Shown here piece after piece: positions 41,201-49,729 of a stretch of DNA of 64,000 nt; within the stretch, counting starts at the first letter, position 1; each line of letters opens with the position of its first letter. Source of the stretch: Flavobacterium sp. UBA7680 (GTDB taxonomy: Bacteria > Bacteroidota > Bacteroidia > Flavobacteriales > Flavobacteriaceae); NCBI RefSeq assembly GCF_002482975.1, contig NZ_DLHA01000032.1:186001-250000 (forward strand). The letters are read 5' to 3'. The notes beneath the pieces were generated by a model that saw nothing but the letters and a program-made list of their open reading frames with translations, was not told where the DNA came from and ran no database searches. Both the position numbers and the translations under genes were made by a program.

Positions 41201-44200
41201 AGAGACTACAGCAGCACTAACTATAACTGGCGCAACTGCTGCATTAAATAATTACCAATATCGTTTAATAGCAACTGGAAATTGTACTCCAGCTGCGGTT
41301 ACAAATGCGGTAACATTACAAGTATCTGATATAACAGCTACCTCAACACAAGTGGATGTTGCTTGTAATGGAGATGCTAATGGTTCATTATCAGTAGTAC
41401 CATCTGGAGGTGTAGGATCTTACACTTATCTTTGGTCAAATGCTGCTACATCTTCTTCTATTAGTAATTTAGCACCTGGAAATTATACTGTTAGTATAAA
41501 AGATGCTATTCTATGTGAAAAAATATTAAACTTTACTATAACAGAACCACCTGTATTAGTGGCTTCTCAGGGAACTATAAATAATGTAAGCTGTAACTCT
41601 GGAACAAATGGAACAGCAACAGTAGTAGTAACTGGAGGAACTCCTGGTTATACTTATTCATGGTCTCCTTCTGGAGGAACGGCAGCTACTGCTTCTAGTC
41701 TGGCTGCAGGAACTTATACAGTTACTGTTACCGACGCTAATGCATGTCAAACTACACAAAGTTTTACTATTACAGAACCAGCTGCTCTTGCGGTTGTACC
41801 ATCACAAACTGATGTTTTATGTAACGGTGCTGCAACTGGATCTGCTAGTGTAGTCGTTTCAGGAGGAACTAGTGCTTACACTTATTCTTGGTCACCTTCT
41901 GGTGGAACGGCTGCAACTGCAAATGGTCTAACAGCGGGAACATATACTGTTACAGTTACTGATGCTAATAGCTGTCAGATAACACAAAGTTTTACTATTA
42001 TAGAACCTTCTGCTCTAGTAGCATCACCAGTAGCACAAACTAATATAGCTTGCTTTGGTGGTAACACTGGATCTGCAAGCATAAGTGCAACAGGAGGATC
42101 TGGAGGATATACCTATTCTTGGTCTCCATCTGGAGGAACTGCCGCTACAGCTACAGGATTAACAGCTGGAACATATACTGTTACAGTTACTGATAGTAAC
42201 TTATGTCAGGCAACTCAAAGTTTTACAATTACTGAACCTGCTGCTGCACTTACAGCTACTGCTGTCGGACAAACAGATGTTTCATGTAATGGAGGTGCAA
42301 ATGGAACTGCTACAGTTTCTGTAAGCGGAGGAACTCCTGGATATTCTTATTCTTGGGCTCCAACCGGGGGAAATACGGCTAGTGCAAATGGACTATCGGC
42401 AGGAACGTATACTGCTACAATCACCGATGCAAATGGATGTCAAACTACTCAAAGCTTTACGATTACTGAACCTGCTGCTCTTGTAGCTAGTTTTGGTTCT
42501 CAAACTAATGTTTCTTGTAACGGTGGTACAAATGGTACTGCAACTGTAAATGTAACTGGTGGAACCGGAGCTTACACTTACTCATGGTCCCCTACCGGAG
42601 GAAATGCTGCTACTGCGTCTGGTTTAACACAAGGAACTTACACAGTTACTGTTACAGATGCTAATTCATGTCAAACTACACAAAGTTTTACTATTACTGA
42701 ACCTGCAATTTTATCGTTAACATCATCACAAACGGATGTTCTGTGTAATGGCGGTGCAACAGGAACGGCTTCAGTAGTTGTATCTGGAGGTACAGCACCA
42801 TATACTTATTTATGGTCACCTTCTGGAGGAACGGCTGCAACAGCAACTGGACTAGCAATTGGAAATTATAGTGTTTTAGTAACAGACTCTAATGGCTGTT
42901 CAATAACACAAAGTTTTACAATCACACAACCAAGCGCTTTATTTGCTACACAAAGTCAAATAAGTGCAACTTGTTCAACTGGTGGTCAGGCTTCGGTAAG
43001 CGTTAGCGGTGGTACAACTCCATATTCTTATTTATGGTCACCATCTGGTGATACAACTGCAATAGCAACCGGATTAACTGCCGGAGCTAATAGTGTTGTA
43101 GTTACTGATGCTAATGGTTGTACAATAACAAGAAACTTTACAATTACGACGACTAATACTTTAGTTGCAACTACTTCTCAAACGGATGTATTATGCTTTG
43201 GGGCTAATACAGGATCTGCTGCTGTAGTTCCAAGCGGAGCACCTGGGCCTTTTACTTACGTATGGTCACCATCTGGTGGAAATGCTGATACAGCAACTAA
43301 TCTTACAGCTGGTAATTATTCTGTAACGATTACATCTGCTAACGGATGTTCTATTGTAAAAAACTTTACTATTACAGAACCAACTGAACTTATAGTAACT
43401 CCAAGTCCGCAAATAAATACTTCTTGTAATGGAGGAGCAAACGGATCTGCAACTGTTGTTGTTACAGGAGGAACCGGAGGTTATACATACTCTTGGGCTC
43501 CAACTGGAGGAAATAATGCAACTGCAAATGGTCTTTCTGCCGGAACATATACAGTAACTGTACAAGATGCTAACTTATGTACCAAAACTCAAAGTTTTAC
43601 TATTACAGAACCAACTATTCTTGCTGCTACTACATCACAAACAGATGTTTCTTGCAACGGAGGAACTAACGGAACTGCTACAGTAAATGTAACTGGTGGA
43701 ACTGGTGCCTATACATACACTTGGTCTCCTACTGGAGGAAATGCTGCAACTGCTTCTGGCCTTGTTGCTGGAACGTATACAGTAACAGTACAAGATGCAA
43801 ACTTATGTCAAATAACTTCATCTGTTACTATTACAGAACCAGCTATTCTTGCCGCAACAGCATCTCAAACAGATGTTACTTGTAATGGATTAAACAACGG
43901 AACTGCTACAGTAATTCCAACTGGAGGTACAGCACCATATACTTATTCTTGGTCTCCTTCTGGAGGAACAGCAGCTACTGCTACTGGATTAAGTCCTGGA
44001 ACTTACACTGCAACAATTACAGATGCTAATGGTTGTTTTACAACTCAATCTGTTACAATTACTGAACCTACTCTACTTACTTTAACTCCATCTCATACAG
44101 ATGTTTCTTGTAATGGAGGGGCAAACGGAACTGCAACTATAACTCCTGCTGGAGGAACCGCTCCTTACACTTATTCTTGGAGTCCTTCTGGAGAAACTAC

Positions 44201-47200
44201 TGCATTGATAAACAATCTTATTCCAGGAACTTACACTGTAACCGTTACAGATGCTAATGGTTGTGCTGCAACTGAATCTATTGTTATAACAGAACCAACT
44301 GCTATGACAACATCAGCAACACAAACAGATATTTCTTGTAATGGTGCAGCAAACGGAACTGCAACTGTAACTGTATCTGGAGGAACTGGAGCATATACTT
44401 ACTCTTGGTCTCCTTATGGAGGAACTGCTCCAACTGCAACAGGTCTTGCCGCTGGACTTTTTACAGCAATCATTACTGATGCTAATGGATGTCAAACAAT
44501 ACAAACAGTAACAATCATTGAACCAGCTGTTCTTTCTGCAACAATATCTCAAACAGATGTTTCTTGCAACGGAGGAACTAACGGAACTGCAACTGTAACT
44601 GCAACTGGAGGTACAACACCATATACTTATTCTTGGTCACCATCAGGTGGAACGGCTGCAACAGCTTCTGGATTAAGTGCAGGAACTTATACCGTAACTG
44701 TTACAGATGCTAACGGATGTACTACAACACAATCTGTTACAATTACAGAACCTACAATCCTTACTGCAACTGCATCTCAGACTGATGTTTCTTGTAATGC
44801 AGGAACAAACGGAACTGCAACGGTAACTGCAACAGGAGGTACAACACCATATACTTATTCTTGGTCACCATCTGGAGGAACAGCTGCAACAGCTTCTGGA
44901 TTAAGTGCAGGAACTTATACTGCAACCATTACAGATGCTAACGGATGTTTTATAACACAAACAGTAACAATTACTGAACCTTCTGCCCTTTCTGTAACAT
45001 CATCTAAAACAGATGTTTCTTGCAACAGCGGAGCTAACGGATCTGCAACTGTAAATGTAACTGGAGGAACTCCTGGTTATACATACTCTTGGGCTCCATC
45101 TGGAGGAACAAATGCAACAGCAAATGGATTAAGTGCAGGAACTTATACTGCAACTATTACTGATGCTAACGGTTGTACTACAACTCAATCTGTAACTATT
45201 GCTGAACCTACAATCCTTGCTGCAACAACATCTCAAACAGATGTTTCTTGCAACGGAGGAACTAACGGAGTTGCAACAGTAACTACAACTGGAGGAACTG
45301 GAGCTTATACATACTCTTGGGCACCTTTTGGTGGAACAGCAGCAACTGCAACCGGATTAAGCGCAGGAACTTACACTGCTACAATTACAGACGCTAATGG
45401 TTGTTCTACAACACAATCTGTTACAATTACAGAGCCAGCAATTCTTACTGCAACAGCATCTAAAACAGATGTTTCTTGCAACGGAGGAACTAACGGAACT
45501 GCAACGGTAACTGCAATTGGAGGAACTGCACCATATACTTATTCTTGGTCACCTTCTGGAGGAACAGCTGCAACAGCTTCTGGTCTTGCTGCGGGAACTT
45601 ATACTGCAACTATTACAGATGCTAACGGATGTACAACAACACAATCTGTTACAATTACAGAACCAACAATTCTTGCTGCAACAGCATCTAAAACAGATGT
45701 TTCTTGTAACGCAGGAACAAACGGAACTGCAACTATAACTGCAACTGGAGGAACAACACCATATACTTATTCTTGGTCACCTTCTGGAGGAACAGCTGCA
45801 ACAGCAACTGGATTAAGCGCAGGAACTTATACTGCAACTATTACAGATGCTAACGGTTGTTTTACAACACAAACAGTAACAATTACTGAACCTTCTGCTC
45901 TTTCTGTAACATCATCTAAAATAGATGTTTCTTGTAACGGAGGAGCTAACGGATCTGCAACTGTAAATGTAACTGGAGGAACTGGAGGAACTGGAGCTTA
46001 TACTTATTCTTGGGCACCATCAGGTGGAACAGCTGCAACTGCAACTGGATTAAGCGCAGGAACTTATACTGCAACTATTACAGATGCTAACGGTTGTACT
46101 ACAACACAATCAGTAACTATTGCTGAACCAACAATCCTTTCTGCAACAGCATCTAAAACTGATGTTTCTTGCAACGGAGGAGCTAACGGATCTGCAACAG
46201 TAACTGCAACTGGAGGAACTGGAGCTTATACTTACTCTTGGTCACCATCAGGTGGAACAGCTGCAACAGCAACTGGATTAAGCGCAGGAACTTATACTGC
46301 AACTATTACAGATGCTAACGGTTGTACTGCAACACAATCAATTACTATTGCTCAACCAACAATTCTTGCTGCAACAATATCTAAAACAGATGTTTCTTGC
46401 AACGGAGGAACTAACGGAACTGCAACAGTAACTGCAACTGGAGGAACAGCTCCTTACACTTATTCTTGGTCACCTTCTGGTGGAACAGCTGCAACAGCAA
46501 CAGGATTAAGCGCAGGAGTTTACACTGTAACAATTACAGATGCTAATGGATGTTTATTAACTCAAACAATAACTATTATTACAACTCCAGATGCAACAGC
46601 TCCAGTACCAACTGTAGCTAATCTTCCGGAAATAAGTAACTATTGTGCAGTTTCAGCATCGGATATTGCTATTCCAACTGCTACAGATAATTGTGCAGGA
46701 ATTTTAAATGGAACTACAACAGATCCTTTAAGCTACAATGCTGTAGGAACTTATGTAATTACATGGACATACAATGACGGAAATGGAAACATTACGACAC
46801 AGCCGCAAACAATAAAAGTACTTGCTTCTCCATTGAATGCTGTAACTTTTAGCGATGCTCAATTTACATACGATGGAAATGCTCATGCATTGCAAGTTGC
46901 GAATCTTCCAACAGGAGCAACTGTTACTTATTCTGCAAATAATACGTCAACAAATGCTGGTACATATGTAGTTACTGCTACAGTAACACCATCAGCTAGT
47001 GCGTCAAATTGTGCAGTAGTAACGCTAACAGCGAATCTTGTTATTAATAAAGCAGCACAGCAAATTACATTTAGTGCAATTCCGGTTAAAACACTTGGAG
47101 CAAATAATACCTTTAATTTAACAGCGACTTCAAATTCAAATTTAGCTGTTACTTACACATCAACATACACTACACCATTAGCTCCTGCAACAGTTTCTGC

Positions 47201-48083
47201 TACAGGCGTGGTAAATATGTTGAGATCTGGTGATGTATTAATTACGGCTCATCAGCCTGGAGATAGCAACTATCTTCCTGCAGCCGATGTTTCACAGTTG
47301 TTAGTTATCTTAAACAACAATATCGATGTTAAGAAAATCACTATCGGAACAAAAGTTTTTGATAACCCTGGAAAAACAATTTTTTATGTTCTGCCATGTG
47401 GAGAAACAAATCCAAATGTTTCTGTCTTAAATGAGTCAGGTGCAGTTATAACTCCTTCTAGTAATTTTACAATTCAAACTCCTAAACCAGGAATTTACAA
47501 CCAGAATGTAACAATTACATCACAAGATGGAAGTTTATCAGCAACTTATTCTATCGTGGTTGTGAAACCGTTTAATTTCTTTGACATTGTTAAACAGAAA
47601 TTTAATAACGTACTTCTTGTAAATAACAATCCACAGACAAATGGTGGTTATGAGTTTGCTTCTTACGAATGGTTCAAAAACGACGAACCAATAGGAACTG
47701 GACAGTATTATTCTGCAGGAAACAGTATTACTTCCCTATTAGATCCAACGGCAGATTATAGTGTAAAAATGACAACCAAAGATGGAAAAGTACTATATGT
47801 ATGTGCTTCAAAAATCGCATTGACAAATACGCTGCTGGCTAAAGTTTATCCTAACCCAATTGAAATTGGAAAAGTAGTAACTGTTGAAGCAGATTTCCCT
47901 GAAGAAGAATTAGCGAAAATGCAAATTAGCCTTTACACTGTTACAGGTCAATTGGTAAAAACTGTACAATCATCTACAGCTAAAACTGAAATACAATTAC
48001 CTCAAACAACTGAGAGCAATATGTACATGGTAGTTCTTGAAACGCCTAACATCAAAAAAACTTTCAAAGTAATTGTAAAATAA
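38292..48083 (+). CDS. Giant T9SS-secreted SprB-repeat adhesin (3263 aa)
   Basis: 3263 residues from the ATG at 38292; the frame extends back to 38250 but only this start gives a signal peptide (KKKLLLFIMLLCTFFVQQ, cleavage after NA). Order: an N-terminal domain (LGPGDIAFIGYN), six Ig-like units (one isolated near 39.05 kb, five in tandem), one isolated SprB unit, 23 tandem SprB-type units of ~76 residues each with a CNGG Cys and an ANGC Cys, an HYR domain, an MBG-like domain, two further beta regions, and a C-terminal T9SS type A sorting domain (LAKVYPNPIEIG, LYTVTGQLVKT). It resembles SprB and related cell-surface adhesins used in gliding. The specific role is unknown. Its neighbours are a binding-protein-like gene and an outer-membrane barrel gene. 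Confidence 0.92.
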   Translation: MKKKLLLFIMLLCTFFVQQKANAQLGPGDIAFIGYNTNPLDGFSFIVLKDIPAGTIIYFSERGWNGTTWNVGSTESHLQWTVPSLTTVGTIISVMETAADTFTVTGTTGIGYAPGFTTGFNLNGGDQILAYQSSTGVQPVLPDLPTFIAGVHGDYNSADYDTTTKWNLAGTTGGNSSALPSGLTNGSTCISLYPAPGPEYPNAKYNGTLTGNVTTLLGLINDTANWTKDTGTTPANYPITAASYPTPSISTTPPVFTLQPTSKTICPTANTSFSVAATNATSLQWQVNDGSGFVNVSNGGVYSIVTSIGTSSTSTLTITGATSGMTAYIYRCVAGGASSVNSSTATLTVPTALGSSISSQSNASTYGANNGSATIAVTGGTTPYFYSWSPSGGTAATASGLTAGTYTVTITDSTPNGIGGCSKTQTVTITEPAGSIVSTTSLSAFTSCSGASTAQSFTISGGGLTSSLDVLAPTGFEISTSVAGIYTNNISFPNVGGVVTTKTIYARLAASATGTPSGNITVSSTGIATKNVAVTGSMNTIAFTAQPSASTICAGANTTFSATASNATGYQWQVDQGAGFANISASAPYSGTTTATLTITGATAALNGYVYRVIATGTCPSATSNNAALTINTAPAITAQPSASTICAGANTTFSATASGATGYQWQVDQGAGFANVPAAAPYSGTTSATLTITGATAGLSGYIYRVVATGTCTPNATSNSASLTVNQAPAITAQPSASTICAGANTTFSATASNATGYQWQVDQGAGYSNVPAAAPYSGTTSATLTITGATAGLNGYVYRVVATGTCTPNATSNGVALGVNQAPAITAQPSASIICAGANTTFSATAANATGYQWQVDQGAGFSNVPAAAPYSGTTSATLTITGATAGLNGYIYRVVATGLCTPNATSNSASLTVNQAPAITAQPTDSSICSGSNTTFSAGVSDATGYVWQVNSGAGFSNVTSGAPYSGETTAALTITGATAALNNYQYRLIATGNCTPAAVTNAVTLQVSDITATSTQVDVACNGDANGSLSVVPSGGVGSYTYLWSNAATSSSISNLAPGNYTVSIKDAILCEKILNFTITEPPVLVASQGTINNVSCNSGTNGTATVVVTGGTPGYTYSWSPSGGTAATASSLAAGTYTVTVTDANACQTTQSFTITEPAALAVVPSQTDVLCNGAATGSASVVVSGGTSAYTYSWSPSGGTAATANGLTAGTYTVTVTDANSCQITQSFTIIEPSALVASPVAQTNIACFGGNTGSASISATGGSGGYTYSWSPSGGTAATATGLTAGTYTVTVTDSNLCQATQSFTITEPAAALTATAVGQTDVSCNGGANGTATVSVSGGTPGYSYSWAPTGGNTASANGLSAGTYTATITDANGCQTTQSFTITEPAALVASFGSQTNVSCNGGTNGTATVNVTGGTGAYTYSWSPTGGNAATASGLTQGTYTVTVTDANSCQTTQSFTITEPAILSLTSSQTDVLCNGGATGTASVVVSGGTAPYTYLWSPSGGTAATATGLAIGNYSVLVTDSNGCSITQSFTITQPSALFATQSQISATCSTGGQASVSVSGGTTPYSYLWSPSGDTTAIATGLTAGANSVVVTDANGCTITRNFTITTTNTLVATTSQTDVLCFGANTGSAAVVPSGAPGPFTYVWSPSGGNADTATNLTAGNYSVTITSANGCSIVKNFTITEPTELIVTPSPQINTSCNGGANGSATVVVTGGTGGYTYSWAPTGGNNATANGLSAGTYTVTVQDANLCTKTQSFTITEPTILAATTSQTDVSCNGGTNGTATVNVTGGTGAYTYTWSPTGGNAATASGLVAGTYTVTVQDANLCQITSSVTITEPAILAATASQTDVTCNGLNNGTATVIPTGGTAPYTYSWSPSGGTAATATGLSPGTYTATITDANGCFTTQSVTITEPTLLTLTPSHTDVSCNGGANGTATITPAGGTAPYTYSWSPSGETTALINNLIPGTYTVTVTDANGCAATESIVITEPTAMTTSATQTDISCNGAANGTATVTVSGGTGAYTYSWSPYGGTAPTATGLAAGLFTAIITDANGCQTIQTVTIIEPAVLSATISQTDVSCNGGTNGTATVTATGGTTPYTYSWSPSGGTAATASGLSAGTYTVTVTDANGCTTTQSVTITEPTILTATASQTDVSCNAGTNGTATVTATGGTTPYTYSWSPSGGTAATASGLSAGTYTATITDANGCFITQTVTITEPSALSVTSSKTDVSCNSGANGSATVNVTGGTPGYTYSWAPSGGTNATANGLSAGTYTATITDANGCTTTQSVTIAEPTILAATTSQTDVSCNGGTNGVATVTTTGGTGAYTYSWAPFGGTAATATGLSAGTYTATITDANGCSTTQSVTITEPAILTATASKTDVSCNGGTNGTATVTAIGGTAPYTYSWSPSGGTAATASGLAAGTYTATITDANGCTTTQSVTITEPTILAATASKTDVSCNAGTNGTATITATGGTTPYTYSWSPSGGTAATATGLSAGTYTATITDANGCFTTQTVTITEPSALSVTSSKIDVSCNGGANGSATVNVTGGTGGTGAYTYSWAPSGGTAATATGLSAGTYTATITDANGCTTTQSVTIAEPTILSATASKTDVSCNGGANGSATVTATGGTGAYTYSWSPSGGTAATATGLSAGTYTATITDANGCTATQSITIAQPTILAATISKTDVSCNGGTNGTATVTATGGTAPYTYSWSPSGGTAATATGLSAGVYTVTITDANGCLLTQTITIITTPDATAPVPTVANLPEISNYCAVSASDIAIPTATDNCAGILNGTTTDPLSYNAVGTYVITWTYNDGNGNITTQPQTIKVLASPLNAVTFSDAQFTYDGNAHALQVANLPTGATVTYSANNTSTNAGTYVVTATVTPSASASNCAVVTLTANLVINKAAQQITFSAIPVKTLGANNTFNLTATSNSNLAVTYTSTYTTPLAPATVSATGVVNMLRSGDVLITAHQPGDSNYLPAADVSQLLVILNNNIDVKKITIGTKVFDNPGKTIFYVLPCGETNPNVSVLNESGAVITPSSNFTIQTPKPGIYNQNVTITSQDGSLSATYSIVVVKPFNFFDIVKQKFNNVLLVNNNPQTNGGYEFASYEWFKNDEPIGTGQYYSAGNSITSLLDPTADYSVKMTTKDGKVLYVCASKIALTNTLLAKVYPNPIEIGKVVTVEADFPEEELAKMQISLYTVTGQLVKTVQSSTAKTEIQLPQTTESNMYMVVLETPNIKKTFKVIVK
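39049..41330 (+). repeat. Ig-like tandem units in the giant adhesin
   Basis: One isolated unit (39049-39340) and five tandem units (about 39912-41330) of ~94 residues. The tandem units start AITAQPSASTICAGANTTF and contain QWQVDQGAGF. The four central ones are nearly identical in protein and DNA; the first and last have diverged. An isolated SprB unit lies at 39349-39590, and a separate beta domain at 39591-39911. Confidence 0.85.
41332..46585 (+). repeat. 23 tandem SprB-type units
   Basis: Average unit ~228 bp. Each has TDVSCNGG, a Y-T-Y-S-W-S-P core, GTYTVTVTDANGC and an ITEP boundary. Units near the 3' end (from about 44.5 kb) are more alike than those near 41.5-43.2 kb. Three consecutive units (from ~44760) recur as a higher-order block at ~45665. 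One unit near 45970 has a 9-bp GGAACTGGA insertion. Confidence 0.9.
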
Positions 48084-48092
48084 ATAAACCCT

Positions 48093-48120
48093 GCCAGTAC
48101 TAGATAAAAATAGTACTGGC
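48093..48120. other. Perfect palindromic hairpin between adhesin and OMP genes
   Basis: GCCAGTACTA (48093-48102) and TAGTACTGGC (48111-48120) pair perfectly around an 8-nt loop, without a T-run. It may be an RNA processing or attenuation site, or a weak terminator. Confidence 0.5.
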
Positions 48121-48135
48121 ATAATATAACTTAAG

Positions 48136-48984
48136 ATGAAAAAAAATATTTACAGCTATATCACATCCATTGCCCTTTTTACGGCATTTTTAGCAGCGTC
48201 TTTAAATAGTTATGGCCAGGATAAAAAACAAGAATTTTCGATTTCTTTGGGAGGGCCATTTTCCTATATCGATTCTGATTCTTCAGGAAAAACAGTACCA
48301 GGAATTGGTGTTAGTGCAGGTCTTCGTTATTCTTATTATTTAAGCGAAAGTTTAAGTTTAGGAATTGGCGTTGAATATCAAACCTACAATTCAGATTTGA
48401 AATTCAGTTCCTTATACGGAGCATATGCCACAACTGACGCTGAAAATGAGAATTTCCAGTTTAGATACAGAGCTACAAATGTAAGAGAAGAACAAAAACT
48501 GGCTTATATCAATGTGCCAATTAATATTCAGTTTGAAACTCCGGGAACATCAAAATTATATGTTGCTGCAGGTGCTAAAATTGGTTTCGCTTCAAGCGGA
48601 AGTTATAAAACAACTTTTCAAAATCTAACTACAAGCGGTTACTATCCACAATACAATGTAGAGTTATTTAGTCCGGCTTTTGCAGGTTTTGCAAGTACAA
48701 ACAATTTAGTAACCGGCGAGCAGGATCTTGATACAGAAGTTTCGTATTCAGCAACTTTTGAAACTGGCTTAAAACAAGAATTAGGCAATAGAAATTCTAT
48801 ATACATTGGTACCTATTTTGAGTACGGTTTAAACAATATCTATGATAAAACCGGAAACGGACAGCTTGTTAAATACAATGCAGAACAGCCAGTACAATTA
48901 GGATATGACACTTTACTCAATTCTCCTAACAGCTGCACAAGACTTGTTTCATACGGTCTTAAATTAAGATTTGCATTGCGATAA
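48136..48984 (+). CDS. Outer-membrane beta-barrel protein (PorT-like)
   Basis: 282 residues with a signal peptide (YITSIALFTAFLAASLNSYGQ). Alternating beta strands such as YSYYLSESLSLGIGVEYQTY and YSATFETGLKQELGNRNSIYIGTYFEYGL, ending in LKLRFALR, indicate an 8- to 10-strand barrel. It resembles PorT/OMP_b-brl proteins. Position 53 bp after the adhesin with only a small hairpin between suggests cotranscription, possibly to help anchor or export it; that is inference. Confidence 0.82.
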   Translation: MKKNIYSYITSIALFTAFLAASLNSYGQDKKQEFSISLGGPFSYIDSDSSGKTVPGIGVSAGLRYSYYLSESLSLGIGVEYQTYNSDLKFSSLYGAYATTDAENENFQFRYRATNVREEQKLAYINVPINIQFETPGTSKLYVAAGAKIGFASSGSYKTTFQNLTTSGYYPQYNVELFSPAFAGFASTNNLVTGEQDLDTEVSYSATFETGLKQELGNRNSIYIGTYFEYGLNNIYDKTGNGQLVKYNAEQPVQLGYDTLLNSPNSCTRLVSYGLKLRFALR

Positions 48985-49001
48985 TTAATTTTTGACCAAA
49001 T

Positions 49002-49040
49002 AAAAAAAGCTATTCAGTATTTATTGAATAGCTTTTTTTT
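49002..49040. terminator. Terminator after the outer-membrane barrel gene
   Basis: AAAAAAAGCTATTCA (49002-49016) and TGAATAGCTTTTTTT (49025-49039) form a stem followed by T/A runs, so it could serve both the barrel gene and the leftward lipoprotein gene. Confidence 0.82.
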
Positions 49041-49067
49041 GTATTTTAAAGTCTAAGTTCCTAATTA

Positions 49068-49250
49068 TTATCTTCTTTTCTTTTGCTGACCCGGAGCATA
49101 AGCTTTTGCACTTTTGCTGCCAGATGCTTTTTTAGCCTGCCCAGGAGGAACTTTTCCTGATGGTGAAGAAGAATTATGAACACTACAGCTTACAATACAG
49201 GCGATCAATAAAGTAAAAGAGAAAAATTTAATAAATTTTGCGATTTTCAT
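49068..49250 (-). CDS. Small lipoprotein (60 aa)
   Basis: 60 residues with a signal sequence and lipobox: FFSFTLLIACIVSCSVHN, putting the lipid-modified Cys at 22. The mature part is short, basic and Ser/Pro/Gly/Lys-rich (GKVPPGQAKKASGSKSAKAY). It lacks a recognised domain. Small basic lipoproteins of this sort are common in Flavobacterium. A terminator lies downstream (49002-49040). Function unknown. Confidence 0.7.
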   Translation of the reverse strand: MKIAKFIKFFSFTLLIACIVSCSVHNSSSPSGKVPPGQAKKASGSKSAKAYAPGQQKKRR

Positions 49251-49320
49251 TAGTTTGTTTTTTTATGTCCAAAAATACTATTTTGAATATTAAAAAACTT
49301 TATAATCATTATAAACAACA

Positions 49321-49355
49321 AAAAACCTGTAACAGACAATTCGTCACAGGTTTTT
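49321..49355 (-). terminator. Terminator of the second small lipoprotein gene
   Basis: AAAAACCTGT (49321-49330) and ACAGGTTTTT (49346-49355) form a stem with T/A ends, just downstream of the leftward gene at 49375. Confidence 0.78.
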
Positions 49356-49374
49356 AAATCTATAATACTATATT

Positions 49375-49578
49375 CTACTTTTTAACAGAATCTGTTGCAA
49401 TAGTTCTAACCGTATCATTTGTAACTGTATCAACATCTGGTCCTACAGTATCAATAATAGCTTCGGTCGAATCTATACTGCTTTGTGACTCTATCGTCGG
49501 TTCATTCTTCTTACACGAAAATGCCAATCCCGTTAACAAGATCAACATTGCAATTTTAATTTTTAATATCGTTTTCAT
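49375..49578 (-). CDS. Small Thr/Asp-rich lipoprotein (67 aa)
   Basis: 67 residues with a lipobox (LLTGLAFSCKK, Cys at 22). The mature part is acidic and Thr/Ser/Asp-rich with repeated D-T-V steps (IDTVGPDVDTVTNDTV). No domain is recognised. It has its own terminator. Function unknown; it may be a surface spacer protein. Confidence 0.65.
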   Translation of the reverse strand: MKTILKIKIAMLILLTGLAFSCKKNEPTIESQSSIDSTEAIIDTVGPDVDTVTNDTVRTIATDSVKK

Positions 49579-49729
49579 AATTATATTCTTTTTGTTTGTA
49601 TTCGTTTTAATATCTTCAAATTTAACTTTCTGAATATCAAACCTATTACATAATTACAGCTATCATTTATATGAATCAAAGAAATCGATATAAAACTCTT
49701 ATAAATTTGGTTTTTAAGTCCTAAAAATG

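Noticed and set aside
41332..46585. Regular ~228-bp tandem repeats resembling a CRISPR-like or satellite array
   Set aside because: They are in frame, code for SprB units in one continuous protein and have no spacers or cas genes nearby.
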